From: UBA2336 sp965227265
GTDB taxonomy: Bacteria; Bacteroidota; Bacteroidia; Cytophagales; Cyclobacteriaceae
Assembly (NCBI GenBank): GCA_965227265.1
Contig: OZ245738.1
Span: 62,001-126,000 of the forward strand
Length of the DNA stretch: 64,000 bases
Reading direction: 5' to 3'
In this document: positions 16,959 to 25,043 of the stretch, piece by piece
Position numbering within the stretch: position 1 is the first letter of the stretch
Layout: every line of letters starts with the position of its first letter
Notes under the pieces: generated by a model
What the model was told of the DNA's origin: nothing
Database searches by the model: none
Seen by the model: the letters and a program-made list of their open reading frames with translations, nothing else
Position numbers and translations under genes: made by a program

Positions 16959-18434
16959 TCAGTTTCGTTTAGCATCAGAAGCGCGGTGTACCGGCCCGAT
17001 AAATTTTGCCTTAACCGTTTCTAATTTCTTTCCATTCCGATAAATACCCAGTGTTACAACCGTTCGGGCGTTGGTGACATCAGTCTGTGGGATGCGGATG
17101 AAGTAAACGCTTTTTGTAAATCCCTCGGACGGTACCAGAATGGCCTGCTGGTCAGCTTTTTTTATTTCAGCACTTGCAGGTGATTCAACCCGGATTTCAA
17201 CTTCCATTGCATCGAAGGTCTTGTTTACAAACTCTACGTTGTACAGGTTTGTGATGTAGCCAGGCTCGCGCTGATATAGTGTCCCGGATACTTTAAGGAT
17301 TGTTGTTTCTACATCAGAACGTGTAATGAGAGCAAAACTTAAAATCCCTAGCAGTGTCAGCAGTACAAAGGAATAACCGATTACCCGGCCATTGATTATT
17401 TTCAGGATTCCATCTTTAATGGAATTATACGATGCGTACCGGATCAAACCTTTCGGCTTGCCAATCTTAACCATCACATCATCACAGGCATCAATGCAAG
17501 CTGTGCAGTTGACGCACTCAAGCTGTGTGCCGTTGCGAATGTCAATCCCGGTAGGGCAGACGTGTACACAAAGCTTACAGTCGATGCAGTCACCAGTTGT
17601 TTGTACCTGGTTCTTTTTAAGATGCCCTCTCGGTTCACCCCGCAGCCAGTCGTAGGCGATTACAATAGAATCTTTAACCAGTAATACGCCCTGAAGTCTG
17701 CCATAAGGGCAAACTGCAATGCATGCCTGTTCACGAAACTTTGCATACACTCCGTAGAAAATAGCTGTGAATGCAAATAGGCCAATAAACCCCGCCAGGT
17801 TTTCCGAAGGCGATTGATTTAAAATTTCCCATGTTTGGTCCACACCAATCAGGTAAGCCATTACCGTATGAGAAATAATTATTGAGATAGTAATGAATAA
17901 AAGGTGCTTCGAGGTCTTCTTAAAAATCTTAACCTTATTCCAGGGTTCTTTTGACAACTTACGCTGATCGTTGGCATCCCCCTCAATCCAGTATTCGATC
18001 TTACGGAAAACCATTTCCATAAAAAGGGTTTGCGGACACATCCAGCCGCACCACACCCGACCAAACACTACGGTGAATAAAATGATGAACACAAAAAAGG
18101 TAAGCAACACTACCGCAAGCAGGAAGAAGTCCTGCGGCCAGAATGCCTGACCAAGGATTACAAATTTTCGTTCGAATATGTTGAGCAGAAGAAATGGCTG
18201 TCCGCTGATCTTAATGAAAGGTCCGGCAAAAAGAATCGAAAGCAGGAATACCGTCACCACAATTCTCCAGCGATGAAAACTTCCGGACGGTTTCTTCGGG
18301 TACACCCAGATCCGCTTCCCCGTATCATCAACCGTGGCAATGCTGTCCCGGAACACTTCTTCCCCAATAGCCTGCAAGCCTGCGCTTTTAGCTAGTCTTT
18401 CTTTGCGAATATTGAGGGTAATGGCGTTTTCCAT
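16959..18434 (-). CDS. ccoG: cbb3 oxidase accessory protein CcoG (FixG), 4Fe-4S
   Basis: A 491-residue membrane iron-sulfur protein needed for making cbb3 oxidase; in other bacteria CcoG reduces copper. It has membrane helices near residues 55-75, 95-125, 190-215, 225-245 and 345-365. The CGWMCPQTLFME and CIAVCPYGRLQ motifs are present. Two ferredoxin-type clusters are ligated by CIDCKLCVHVCP and CVNCTACIDAC. The C-terminal third is a periplasmic Ig-like domain. It follows ccoP by 11 bases and precedes ccoH by 2. Confidence 0.96.
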   Translation of the reverse strand: MENAITLNIRKERLAKSAGLQAIGEEVFRDSIATVDDTGKRIWVYPKKPSGSFHRWRIVVTVFLLSILFAGPFIKISGQPFLLLNIFERKFVILGQAFWPQDFFLLAVVLLTFFVFIILFTVVFGRVWCGWMCPQTLFMEMVFRKIEYWIEGDANDQRKLSKEPWNKVKIFKKTSKHLLFITISIIISHTVMAYLIGVDQTWEILNQSPSENLAGFIGLFAFTAIFYGVYAKFREQACIAVCPYGRLQGVLLVKDSIVIAYDWLRGEPRGHLKKNQVQTTGDCIDCKLCVHVCPTGIDIRNGTQLECVNCTACIDACDDVMVKIGKPKGLIRYASYNSIKDGILKIINGRVIGYSFVLLTLLGILSFALITRSDVETTILKVSGTLYQREPGYITNLYNVEFVNKTFDAMEVEIRVESPASAEIKKADQQAILVPSEGFTKSVYFIRIPQTDVTNARTVVTLGIYRNGKKLETVKAKFIGPVHRASDAKRN

Positions 18435-18445
18435 CTCTCTATATA

Positions 18446-19489
18446 TTATAGAGCAGCTTGAGTCTTGACCGTATCCATAACAACGGGAACGGGTTTATAC
18501 AAATCACCCTGGGGTGCTTTTGCCTCCGGAGGATTTGTTCCCTGTAAGCTCATCACATAAAATGCGACATCGCGAACATCCTTTGGGCTCATGGCTTTGC
18601 CCCAGGCTGGCATTCCTTTTTCAACCACACCATTCTTAATGGTGAGATAAAGGTTTTTGATTTCTCCACCGTGCAGCCAATATTCATCCGTTAAGTTTGG
18701 TCCGATGGCATTTCCGCCACCATCACTTTTGTGGCAGGCAACACAGTTGGTAACAAATACCTTGGTTCCGTTGGTCAATATCGCTGCATCCGCTGCATAG
18801 ACAAGTGCATTTTCATCGATGGCTGCCTGGGGTTGTGAAGCAGCCAGTTTGATAGCCTGTTCTTCTGCCCGGGTCAACTCATTTTGATATTCTTCCTGTT
18901 GTAATGGAAGCGAGTCTGAAAAATGAAATACAACAATGTAGATTGCAGCCCAGACAACTGTGCCAATGAACAACCACTTCCACCAGGGTGGTAAATGATT
19001 ATCAAGTTCTTTTATACCATCATAATTGTGATCGAGCTCAAGTGTTTGCTCTTCCTCTAACGGAACGGTATTATTCACTTTTAAATAGAACTTGCTCCAC
19101 CAGGTCGGACGAGTAGCATATTCAATTCCCAATTTAGCAGCGCGATCTTTCTCAGCCTGAACGGTTAAAAGATTAACAACCTTGATCAGGTAGAAGCCAA
19201 CAAACGCTACCAGGATGATGGTAACAAAAATGAACGAAGTGATGATGTACAACGGCAGCATCGGATGATTGAATGGATCATCCCAGAACGTTGGCTGTGC
19301 TGCTGTTTCCTGTGCATACAATAATGCAGGACTTGCCAGGATCATAACAAGCACGCTAATGGTTTTGATTAGTGCAGCTTCATTTTCCTTTTTCTTTTCC
19401 CGGCACTCCTTGCATTTACCGGTGCATTTTTTCTCTTTCACCGGCTCGGCTGTCGGTAGTATTTTGACATCATTTTTTGGACTACACAT
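18446..19489 (-). CDS. ccoP: cbb3 oxidase subunit III (cytochrome c) with Cys-rich N-terminal extension
   Basis: CcoP passes electrons from donors to the catalytic subunit. The start at 19489 overlaps the ccoQ stop by eight bases; the upstream Met at 19528 would overlap it by 47, so 19489 is preferred (347 residues). One haem c motif, CVACH (residues 249-253), and the later GMPAWGKAM axial Met are visible, so this is a mono-haem CcoP, while proteobacterial CcoP has two. Two membrane helices lie near residues 75-100 and 170-190. Unusually, the first 35 residues carry CTGKCKECREKKK (CxxxCxxC) before a hydrophobic stretch that resembles a signal peptide (ASPALLYAQ). Confidence 0.93.
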   Translation of the reverse strand: MCSPKNDVKILPTAEPVKEKKCTGKCKECREKKKENEAALIKTISVLVMILASPALLYAQETAAQPTFWDDPFNHPMLPLYIITSFIFVTIILVAFVGFYLIKVVNLLTVQAEKDRAAKLGIEYATRPTWWSKFYLKVNNTVPLEEEQTLELDHNYDGIKELDNHLPPWWKWLFIGTVVWAAIYIVVFHFSDSLPLQQEEYQNELTRAEEQAIKLAASQPQAAIDENALVYAADAAILTNGTKVFVTNCVACHKSDGGGNAIGPNLTDEYWLHGGEIKNLYLTIKNGVVEKGMPAWGKAMSPKDVRDVAFYVMSLQGTNPPEAKAPQGDLYKPVPVVMDTVKTQAAL

Positions 19490-19679
19490 GGCTGTTTGTG
19501 TTTGGAGCGGTTGAACATTCGGTTTCATCGATTGGCATCGATTTCATATGATCAATAAATTTCTTATCCACCAGAAACACATACACAAGCAGGCAGATGA
19601 AGAACGTAAAGAATATTATAAATGAGATCACCGGCCAGATAGCGATGTTGTCGATGCTTTGAAGAACATTTTTATACAT
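19482..19679 (-). CDS. ccoQ: cbb3 oxidase small subunit CcoQ
   Basis: A 65-residue protein with one membrane helix (WPVISFIIFFTFFICLLVYV, about residues 15-34) followed by a charged tail, DKKFIDHMKSMPIDE. Size, single helix and position between ccoNO and ccoP match FixQ/CcoQ, which stabilises the oxidase. It starts eight bases after ccoNO ends, and its 3' end overlaps ccoP, which suggests coupled translation. Confidence 0.85.
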   Translation of the reverse strand: MYKNVLQSIDNIAIWPVISFIIFFTFFICLLVYVFLVDKKFIDHMKSMPIDETECSTAPNTNSHV

Positions 19680-19687
19680 AACAGCTG

Positions 19688-21829
19688 TTAATTTGAGGGT
19701 GAAGTTGCCTGAACAGATTTTTCTCCTTTGATGTCAGTGCCTAACCGCTGGAGATAAGCGATGATCGCAATGATCTCAGCATCATTCGGCACACTGATGC
19801 CGTCCTTTTCAAGCGAAGCCGTAATCGCATCCGCCTGTTTTTCCAGATCAAGCACTGCTTCGTTTTCATACCCTTCGGGATAAGGAACACCAACTTTGCG
19901 CAAAGCCCGAATCTTAGCCTCGATTGAGGCTTTGTTAATGCTTTGTTCAAACAACCACGGATATGCAGGCATGATAGACCCTGTTGATACAGCATCCGGA
20001 GCAAGCATGTGGTTATAGTGCCAGCTATTGGAATATTTTTGACCGATCCGATGCAGGTCCGGGCCTGTACGTTTTGATCCCCAAAGGAAAGGGTGATCAT
20101 ATACAAACTCACCAGACTTTGAATATTCTCCGTAGCGTTCAGTCTCCGAACGGAAAGGCCGTACCATTTGTGAATGACAGTTTACACACCCTTCACGGAT
20201 GTAGATATCCCGGCCTTCAAGTTCAAGCGGAGTATAAGGTTTAACGCTTGTAATCGTGGGCACATTGGATTTGATCACAAACATGGGAATCATTTCAATG
20301 GCTCCACCAATCAGAATCGCGACAAGCGCCAGGACAGTAAACAACATCGGCTTATGCTCCAGCAAGCGGTAGTGCCAGCCACCTGATTTAGCCGTATAGA
20401 TTTTTGTTAACGGAGCGGCTTCTGCAGCTTCGTTCGCCACAAAGTTTCCGGCATAGGCAGTTTTGACCAGATTGTAGGTCATGATAAAAGCCCCAACCAG
20501 ATACAGTGCACCGCCAATGGCGCGCAATCCATATAAGGGTAAGATCTGAACAGTTGTTTCGAGAAAGTTCTTGTATACCAGGAAGCCTTCCGGGTTAAAC
20601 TCTTTCCACATCAGGCTTTGTACCACTCCAGCCACATACATCGGCACTGCATAGAAGATGATGCCCAGTGTTCCTAACCAGAAGTGAACGTTTGCAAGTC
20701 TTGTGGAATACAGTTTTGTTTTCCACATCCGTGGAACTGTCCAGTACAACATGGCAAAGATCATGAACCCATTCCAGCCCAACCCGCCTACGTGCACGTG
20801 TGCTACGATCCAATCGGTGAAGTGCGCAATGGCATTTACATCTTTTAACGACAACAGCGGTCCTTCCAATGTTGCCATACCATAGGCGGTGATTGCCACC
20901 ACCATAAATTTTAAAACAGGATCTTCACGAACACGGTCCCAGGCACCCCGTAAGGTCATGAGCCCATTCAGCATCCCGCCCCAGGATGGTGCGATGAGCA
21001 TGATGGAAAACACAACACCCAATGATTGAGCCCAGTCAGGCAACGAAGTATATAATAAATGGTGTGGCCCGGCCCAGATATAAATGAAAATCAATGACCA
21101 GAAGTGGATGATGGATAAGCGATACGAGTAAACCGGACGATTCGCTGCCTTTGGCAGAAAGTAGTACATCATGCCCAGGAACGGAGTCGTTAAAAAGAAT
21201 GCTACTGCGTTGTGGCCGTACCACCATTGCACGAGTGCATCCTGAACTCCCGCATACCAGGAGTAACTCTTGAAAATAGAAACCGGCATTTCAAAAGAGT
21301 TCACAACATGCAAAACAGCCACGGTAACAAACGTGGCGATGTAAAACCAGATGGCTACATACATGTGACGTTCTCTTCGTTTGATGATGGTGCCAATCAT
21401 GTTGATGCCGAATACAACCCAGATAAGTGTGATGGCAATATCAATAGGCCACTCAAGTTCCGCATACTCCTTTGAAGTAGTTAACCCAAGCGGGAGTGTA
21501 ATGGCTGCTGCAACAATAATCAATTGCCAGCCCCAGAAATGAAGCCAGCTAAGCTTGTCGTTGAACATGCGGGTTTTCAATAACCGCTGCATGGAGTAAT
21601 AGACTCCTGCAAACATCGCGTTGCCCACGAATGCAAAAATGATTGCATTGGTGTGCAGTGGCCGGATGCGGCCGAAAGATGTGTATTGCAGATCGAAGTT
21701 GAAGATCGGGTACACGAGTTGAAGGGCAGCTGTCAGACCAACCAACATGCCCACCAGTCCGAAGACCACGGTGGCGATCATGAAGGCTTTGACGATCTTG
21801 TTGTCGTAGCTGAATTTTTCAATTTCCAT
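19688..21829 (-). CDS. ccoNO: Fused cbb3 cytochrome oxidase subunits I and II (CcoN-CcoO)
   Basis: A 713-residue fusion of the catalytic haem-copper subunit and the cytochrome c subunit, common in Bacteroidota. Residues 1-475 contain the CcoN helices with the haem and CuB histidines, for example in RIRPLHTNAIIFAFVGNA, WWYGHNAVAFFLTTPFLG and HVHVGGLGWNGF. Residues 500-713 form CcoO, with a haem c motif CVNCH (548-552) followed by SQMVRPFRSETERYGEYSK and WGSKRTGPDLHRIG. It is the first gene of the operon. A Crp/Fnr-type operator lies 83 bases upstream of the start. cbb3 enzymes have high oxygen affinity, so the operon serves growth at low oxygen. Confidence 0.97.
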   Translation of the reverse strand: MEIEKFSYDNKIVKAFMIATVVFGLVGMLVGLTAALQLVYPIFNFDLQYTSFGRIRPLHTNAIIFAFVGNAMFAGVYYSMQRLLKTRMFNDKLSWLHFWGWQLIIVAAAITLPLGLTTSKEYAELEWPIDIAITLIWVVFGINMIGTIIKRRERHMYVAIWFYIATFVTVAVLHVVNSFEMPVSIFKSYSWYAGVQDALVQWWYGHNAVAFFLTTPFLGMMYYFLPKAANRPVYSYRLSIIHFWSLIFIYIWAGPHHLLYTSLPDWAQSLGVVFSIMLIAPSWGGMLNGLMTLRGAWDRVREDPVLKFMVVAITAYGMATLEGPLLSLKDVNAIAHFTDWIVAHVHVGGLGWNGFMIFAMLYWTVPRMWKTKLYSTRLANVHFWLGTLGIIFYAVPMYVAGVVQSLMWKEFNPEGFLVYKNFLETTVQILPLYGLRAIGGALYLVGAFIMTYNLVKTAYAGNFVANEAAEAAPLTKIYTAKSGGWHYRLLEHKPMLFTVLALVAILIGGAIEMIPMFVIKSNVPTITSVKPYTPLELEGRDIYIREGCVNCHSQMVRPFRSETERYGEYSKSGEFVYDHPFLWGSKRTGPDLHRIGQKYSNSWHYNHMLAPDAVSTGSIMPAYPWLFEQSINKASIEAKIRALRKVGVPYPEGYENEAVLDLEKQADAITASLEKDGISVPNDAEIIAIIAYLQRLGTDIKGEKSVQATSPSN

Positions 21830-21858
21830 AGAAGCGCTGAGGGTTATTGTTTCAGCGA

Positions 21859-21923
21859 TAAAAGTAAAATGATGGAAAAGGGCAGCGCATGAGTGCTGTT
21901 AGGTGGGAAACTGATTTTTGTCA
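21859..21923 (-). promoter_or_regulatory. Crp/Fnr-type operator and -7 box of the cbb3 operon
   Basis: Minus-strand operator CCTGACAAAAATCAG (core 21912-21923) and -7 box TACTTTTA (21859-21866). The centre-to-box distance is exactly 59 bases. The operator is identical over 14 bases to the one before the stress gene at 10574. An imperfect stem-loop repeat begins 13 bases further out. Confidence 0.78.
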
Positions 21924-21935
21924 GGTGCCCGATCG

Positions 21936-22085
21936 CCACCTCGAGTGTAAAAAGCTTTAGTAAACGTAAAGCACGCGCTGCGAGAGGTCTCTTAAGTTCC
22001 ATGTACTGAAGTACGCACGCTGTTTGAGATTTCTCGCGGGACGTGCGCATTTTATAGTTCAGCATAGCACGCTCGAAATGACGGG
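21936..22085. repeat. Dispersed palindromic element, complete copy
   Basis: About 150 bases with a left arm (CACCTCGAG...GCGAGAGGTCTC) and a right arm that is its approximate reverse complement (GAGATTTCTCGCGGG...CTCGAAATGACGG). The same element recurs at 22093-22595 (interrupted), 22603-22684 (left part) and 28397-28546 (opposite orientation). It is non-coding and can fold into a long hairpin. Confidence 0.8.
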
Positions 22086-22092
22086 AGGGTGC

Positions 22093-22595
22093 GTCACCTC
22101 GAGCGTAAAAAGCTTTAGTAAATGTATAAGGTATGCTGCGAGAGGTCTAAAACAACGAACTATCACCATCTGCTTACCTCTTCAAACAAATCATTCCATT
22201 CAGGATTTTGACTTATTACTAATCGCACTTTTTTAAACCTGGAATATTTCTTGACTTGTTTTTCCCGGTCAATGGCTTCTTCGATGGAGTTGAATGATTC
22301 GTAATACACTAGCTTAACAATATTGTAACGGGATGTAAAGCTATTGGGATAAAATTTCTCTTTGTGTTCTGTTACCCTGGAGAAAAGATCAGAAGTTACA
22401 CCGGTATAGAATACGGTGTGATTTTTATTAACCATGATGTAAATACAACCACCATGAACCATATCTGAAGATACAAAAAATTGCGCTTATCTAGACAAGC
22501 CTCTTAGTTCTATGCTTTGAATTATAGGAGCCATTTTTAGATTTCTCGTGGGTCGTGCGCTTCAATAGTCCAACTTGGCGCGCTCGAAATGACGG
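22093..22595. mobile_element. Palindromic element interrupted by a GIY-YIG nuclease gene
   Basis: The left arm of the repeat runs 22093-22148 and stops at GAGAGGTCT. The remaining part (CTCTTAGTTCTATGCTTTGA..., then the right arm to CTCGAAATGACGG) resumes at about 22499 and ends at 22595. Between them lies a 350-base cargo holding the GIY-YIG gene and little else. The copy at 28397-28546, read on the minus strand, continues GAGAGGTCTCTTTGG without a break and so shows the empty arrangement. The exact insertion ends are ambiguous by a few bases because of a shared CT. Confidence 0.65.
22163..22462 (-). CDS. Small GIY-YIG family nuclease
   Basis: A 99-residue single-domain GIY-YIG protein. The catalytic motifs are present: CIYIMVN and FYTGVTSDLFSRVTEH (the two beta strands with Tyr, Arg and His), LVYYESF, and the catalytic Glu in IDREKQVKKYSR. 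The domain cuts DNA with one divalent metal. It fits the short stand-alone group common in Bacteroidota genomes, whose function is poorly known. It lacks any extra DNA-binding domain. It fills the interruption of a dispersed palindromic element, which suggests that the gene is mobile or moves together with the repeat. Confidence 0.88.
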   Translation of the reverse strand: MVHGGCIYIMVNKNHTVFYTGVTSDLFSRVTEHKEKFYPNSFTSRYNIVKLVYYESFNSIEEAIDREKQVKKYSRFKKVRLVISQNPEWNDLFEEVSRW

Positions 22596-22602
22596 TAGAA
22601 GC

Positions 22603-22684
22603 GTCACCTTGAGCGTAAAGAGTTTTAGTAAACGTAAAACATATGCTGCGAGAGGTCTCTTTAGTTCTATGCTTTGAATTAGAG
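22603..22684. repeat. Left half of the palindromic element
   Basis: Begins GTCACCTTGAGCGTAAAG, runs through GCTGCGAGAGGTCTC and the central segment TTTAGTTCTATGCTTTGA, and breaks off at about 22684 just before the promoter of the next stress gene. No right arm follows. A 68-codon open frame across it on the other strand is a by-product of the repeat. Confidence 0.7.
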
Positions 22685-22703
22685 GACAACCAGGAGTATT
22701 TGC

Positions 22704-22769
22704 TGATAAAAATCATGATCGCGTATGACGAAAATGCGGACACAGCAGCAGGTTCAGCGGCTATTTTTG
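22704..22769 (+). promoter_or_regulatory. Crp/Fnr-type operator and -7 box of the tandem universal stress gene
   Basis: Operator TGATAAAAATCA at 22704-22715 and -7 box TATTTTTG at 22762-22769, a perfect TAnnTTTG. The centre-to-box distance is 60 bases, one more than at the four minus-strand promoters of this class. The gene begins 24 bases after the box. Confidence 0.75.
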
Positions 22770-22793
22770 AATCAATAACATTAACCGCTGATT

Positions 22794-23663
22794 ATGAAAA
22801 CAATCCTTGTTCCTACAGATTTTTCAAAGCATGCTAAATGGGCCGTGCGTATGGCTGCAACCATTGCCCGGCAGGCAAAAGGTTCTTTATTACTGCTTCA
22901 TGTGGTAGAGCATCCGAGCAGCGATTCGTTCAACGTTGAAGGGCAGGTCGCAACCGGTATCGGTTGGGAAGATAAACTCTACACACTTAAGCTTATTGAG
23001 CGCGCAAGGCACCAGCTTGCACAAACAGTGGCCGAACTTTCCGATCAGGGTATCGAAACGCGCGTAATCCTGAGGATGGGAAATCCATTTCATGCCATTA
23101 CCAGTGAGATTCAGCAACAGGAGATTGACCTTGTGGTGATGGGTGCTGTGGGTGAATCCCGTGAAAACAGACTTATGCACGGATCAAACACCGATAAAAT
23201 AATCCGGTTCGTCAAGTGCCCCGTGCTTACCGTAAACGAAGATCCTGGTGATAAACCATTTGGTGACATTGTGTACGCGACATCCCTGGCGGAAGAGGAA
23301 CAAAAGTTCGGCTATATCGTGAAGAACTTACAGGAGCTTTTCAATTCAAAAGTTCATGTGGTGCGGATCAATACCCCATTAAACTTCAAGGCAGACCGTG
23401 AAATCATGCCCGTAATGAAAGCGTATGTCGGTAAGCTAGGCCTGAAAAACTTTACCATACAGAGTACAAGCGACCTTGATGCAGAGACAGGCATCGTTCA
23501 TTTCGCCTCAAACGTTAATGCAAGCCTGATCTGCATGACAACCCACGGTTACCGCGGCCTGAAGCTGCTGTTTGTTGGCAGCATTGCAGAAAACGTTATC
23601 CGGCACACACAAAGGCCCGTACTCACCTGGATGACCCGGGATCAGGCAGTACTGCAAGACTGA
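22794..23663 (+). CDS. Tandem universal stress protein (two Usp domains)
   Basis: A 289-residue protein with two Usp domains, about residues 1-145 and 150-280. Each has an ATP-binding-type loop: MGAVGESRENRLMHGSNTDKI in the first and MTTHGYRGLKLLFVGSIAENV in the second, with the GxxG-(9x)-G(S/T) pattern kept in part in the first and well in the second. It opens MKTILVPTDFSKHAKWAVRMA. The same two-domain form is encoded at 36038-36892. It is followed after 27 bases by two small membrane-protein genes, which are probably in the same operon. Confidence 0.93.
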   Translation: MKTILVPTDFSKHAKWAVRMAATIARQAKGSLLLLHVVEHPSSDSFNVEGQVATGIGWEDKLYTLKLIERARHQLAQTVAELSDQGIETRVILRMGNPFHAITSEIQQQEIDLVVMGAVGESRENRLMHGSNTDKIIRFVKCPVLTVNEDPGDKPFGDIVYATSLAEEEQKFGYIVKNLQELFNSKVHVVRINTPLNFKADREIMPVMKAYVGKLGLKNFTIQSTSDLDAETGIVHFASNVNASLICMTTHGYRGLKLLFVGSIAENVIRHTQRPVLTWMTRDQAVLQD

Positions 23664-23690
23664 TGTTAGTAGATCATAAACCTTAAACGT

Positions 23691-24017
23691 ATGAGAGTCT
23701 TATTATTAGTGCTCATCATTATACATGGATTACTTCATGTATTGGGATTTGTAAAAGCCTTCAAGTTTGCCCGGCTCGACCAAATGCCGCACCCGATCAG
23801 TAAAACAAATGGCGTGCTGTGGCTGGTTGCTTCCGTACTCGTTATCGTGAATGGTGTTTTGTTTTACACATTCACAGACGGCTGGTGGATCGTTGGAATC
23901 GTTGCTGTGGCTATATCCCAGTACGTGATCATCAAAGATTGGGAGGATGCCGGGCTGGGAACAACACTGAATATTTTATTGCTCGTCATCAGCCTGTTAG
24001 GCTTTATGTTTTCGTAA
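23691..24017 (+). CDS. Small four-helix membrane protein of unknown function
   Basis: A 108-residue, very hydrophobic protein with four predicted membrane helices (about residues 3-22, 42-62, 65-82 and 88-106). The opening MRVLLLVLIIIHGLLHVLGFVKAF has a His in the first helix that recurs in similar short proteins of Bacteroidota, but no function is known to me. It follows the tandem stress gene and its stop touches the start of the next gene, so it is likely part of that stress operon. Confidence 0.7.
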   Translation: MRVLLLVLIIIHGLLHVLGFVKAFKFARLDQMPHPISKTNGVLWLVASVLVIVNGVLFYTFTDGWWIVGIVAVAISQYVIIKDWEDAGLGTTLNILLLVISLLGFMFS

Positions 24018-24446
24018 ATGAAAATCATCAGTGCAAACTCACCCGAGCTGCGAAGCTATCTCAAGTACATTGCTTTGCTCTTACTGGCTCTTAATGCCAT
24101 TGGTGCGTTCATTGGCGGGATACCGATGATCGTATATCCCGATGGAAGCGCAAATGGCATTTCATTGGCGTACCTCGAGCATTCTCCTTTCACGGATTAT
24201 TTAATCCCTGGAATTGTGCTAGTGCTCTGTAACGGGATTTTGTGCTTACTTGTTTTTATTGGATTAATCCTGAACGTTCGCCATCATGCCTGGTGGGTAA
24301 TGGGGCAGGGGTTTGTACTCTGCGGCTGGATTGAGGTTCAGATGATCATGCTGCGCGAAGTAAATTTCCTGCATGTCGCCTTTGGACTGATCGGTGTTGC
24401 GCTGATCTTCTTGGGAAAGTATTTGAAAAGGTTTGAGTGGGAGTGA
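24018..24446 (+). CDS. Four-helix membrane protein of unknown function
   Basis: A 142-residue membrane protein with helices near residues 15-40, 60-85, 90-108 and 115-135. It starts directly after the stop of the preceding gene (TAAATG), so translation is coupled. Aromatic and charged residues (HHAWWVMGQG, WIEVQMIML) lie between helices three and four. I recognise no family beyond a general small membrane protein. It is the last gene of the apparent stress-protein operon, ahead of a hairpin at 24447-24468. Confidence 0.7.
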   Translation: MKIISANSPELRSYLKYIALLLLALNAIGAFIGGIPMIVYPDGSANGISLAYLEHSPFTDYLIPGIVLVLCNGILCLLVFIGLILNVRHHAWWVMGQGFVLCGWIEVQMIMLREVNFLHVAFGLIGVALIFLGKYLKRFEWE

Positions 24447-24468
24447 TTCGTGGCCACACTGCCACGAA
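24447..24468 (+). terminator. Hairpin after the stress-protein operon
   Basis: Eight-base-pair stem TTCGTGGC/GCCACGAA with a six-base loop, starting right at the stop codon. No T-run follows, so it may be a weak terminator or an mRNA-stabilising hairpin. Confidence 0.4.
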
Positions 24469-24495
24469 CCCGTTCGCATTATCATATATCATATC

Positions 24496-24561
24496 GTCAT
24501 TTCGAAGAAGCCTGCCTGACGGTAGGCAGGTCTCGCTGCAAGCGAACGACTGAGAAATCCC
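24496..24561. repeat. Short variant of the palindromic element
   Basis: Starts GTCATTTCGAAGAAGCCTG and ends GAGAAATCCC. It contains an inner hairpin CCTGCCTGACGGTAGGCAGG. The outer motifs match the right arm of the larger element at 21936-22085, but the interior differs. Confidence 0.6.
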
Positions 24562-24606
24562 AGCCAATGAAATGCATAAGATAACCACACGCTTGCTTAA
24601 GTCGGA

Positions 24607-24873
24607 CTAGTCTTTTTGTATGTTCCAGTTGGGTTTATAGATCTCGTAGATCAGCTCCGAACCTTCGTGGGTTGTCATAAATTTTTCACGCTGGTCACTC
24701 GTCTCAAACGTCAAGATGAATTTTTCACCTGTCTTGTAAAAATACAGCTTGCCACGGCTTGAATCCATGCCTTCGCGGTAGGGGATGCCCGTACTATCCA
24801 GGAACTGTTCGGCAACGGTAAGCTCAACTTCCTTTTTAAAGACAACAACCAATTCTATTTTAGATGACTTCAT
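24607..24873 (-). CDS. Small hypothetical protein
   Basis: An 88-residue soluble protein from the Met at 24873 (MKSSKIELVVVFKKE); the frame also opens at 24894. The pattern of alternating beta strands and a single helix (TVAEQFLDSTGI), with YFYKTGEKFILTF in the middle, suggests a small ferredoxin-like alpha/beta fold. No signal peptide or membrane segment is seen and no function can be named. It stands alone between the stress operon and the AT-rich island. Confidence 0.6.
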   Translation of the reverse strand: MKSSKIELVVVFKKEVELTVAEQFLDSTGIPYREGMDSSRGKLYFYKTGEKFILTFETSDQREKFMTTHEGSELIYEIYKPNWNIQKD

Positions 24874-25043
24874 GCTGAATGATAACGTTAACAATAAAAA
24901 TAAGGAAAAGTGACAGGATTTCTTTCGCGTTGGAACGCAAAGGATTTTCAGTTGAAAGCTTAAAATGTTTCAGCCACAAGCTTCCGGCAGGTTGGAGATT
25001 TCTTACTGTCAAATGCAGGTTAAAGATAAATGACTAATTTTTT

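Noticed and set aside
21936..22700. Insertion sequence in the repeat region
   Set aside because: No transposase or IS ends are seen; only palindromic elements and the GIY-YIG gene.
22537..22743. 68-codon reading frame resembling one at 28385-28642
   Set aside because: The similarity comes only from the shared palindromic repeat; there are no coding signs.
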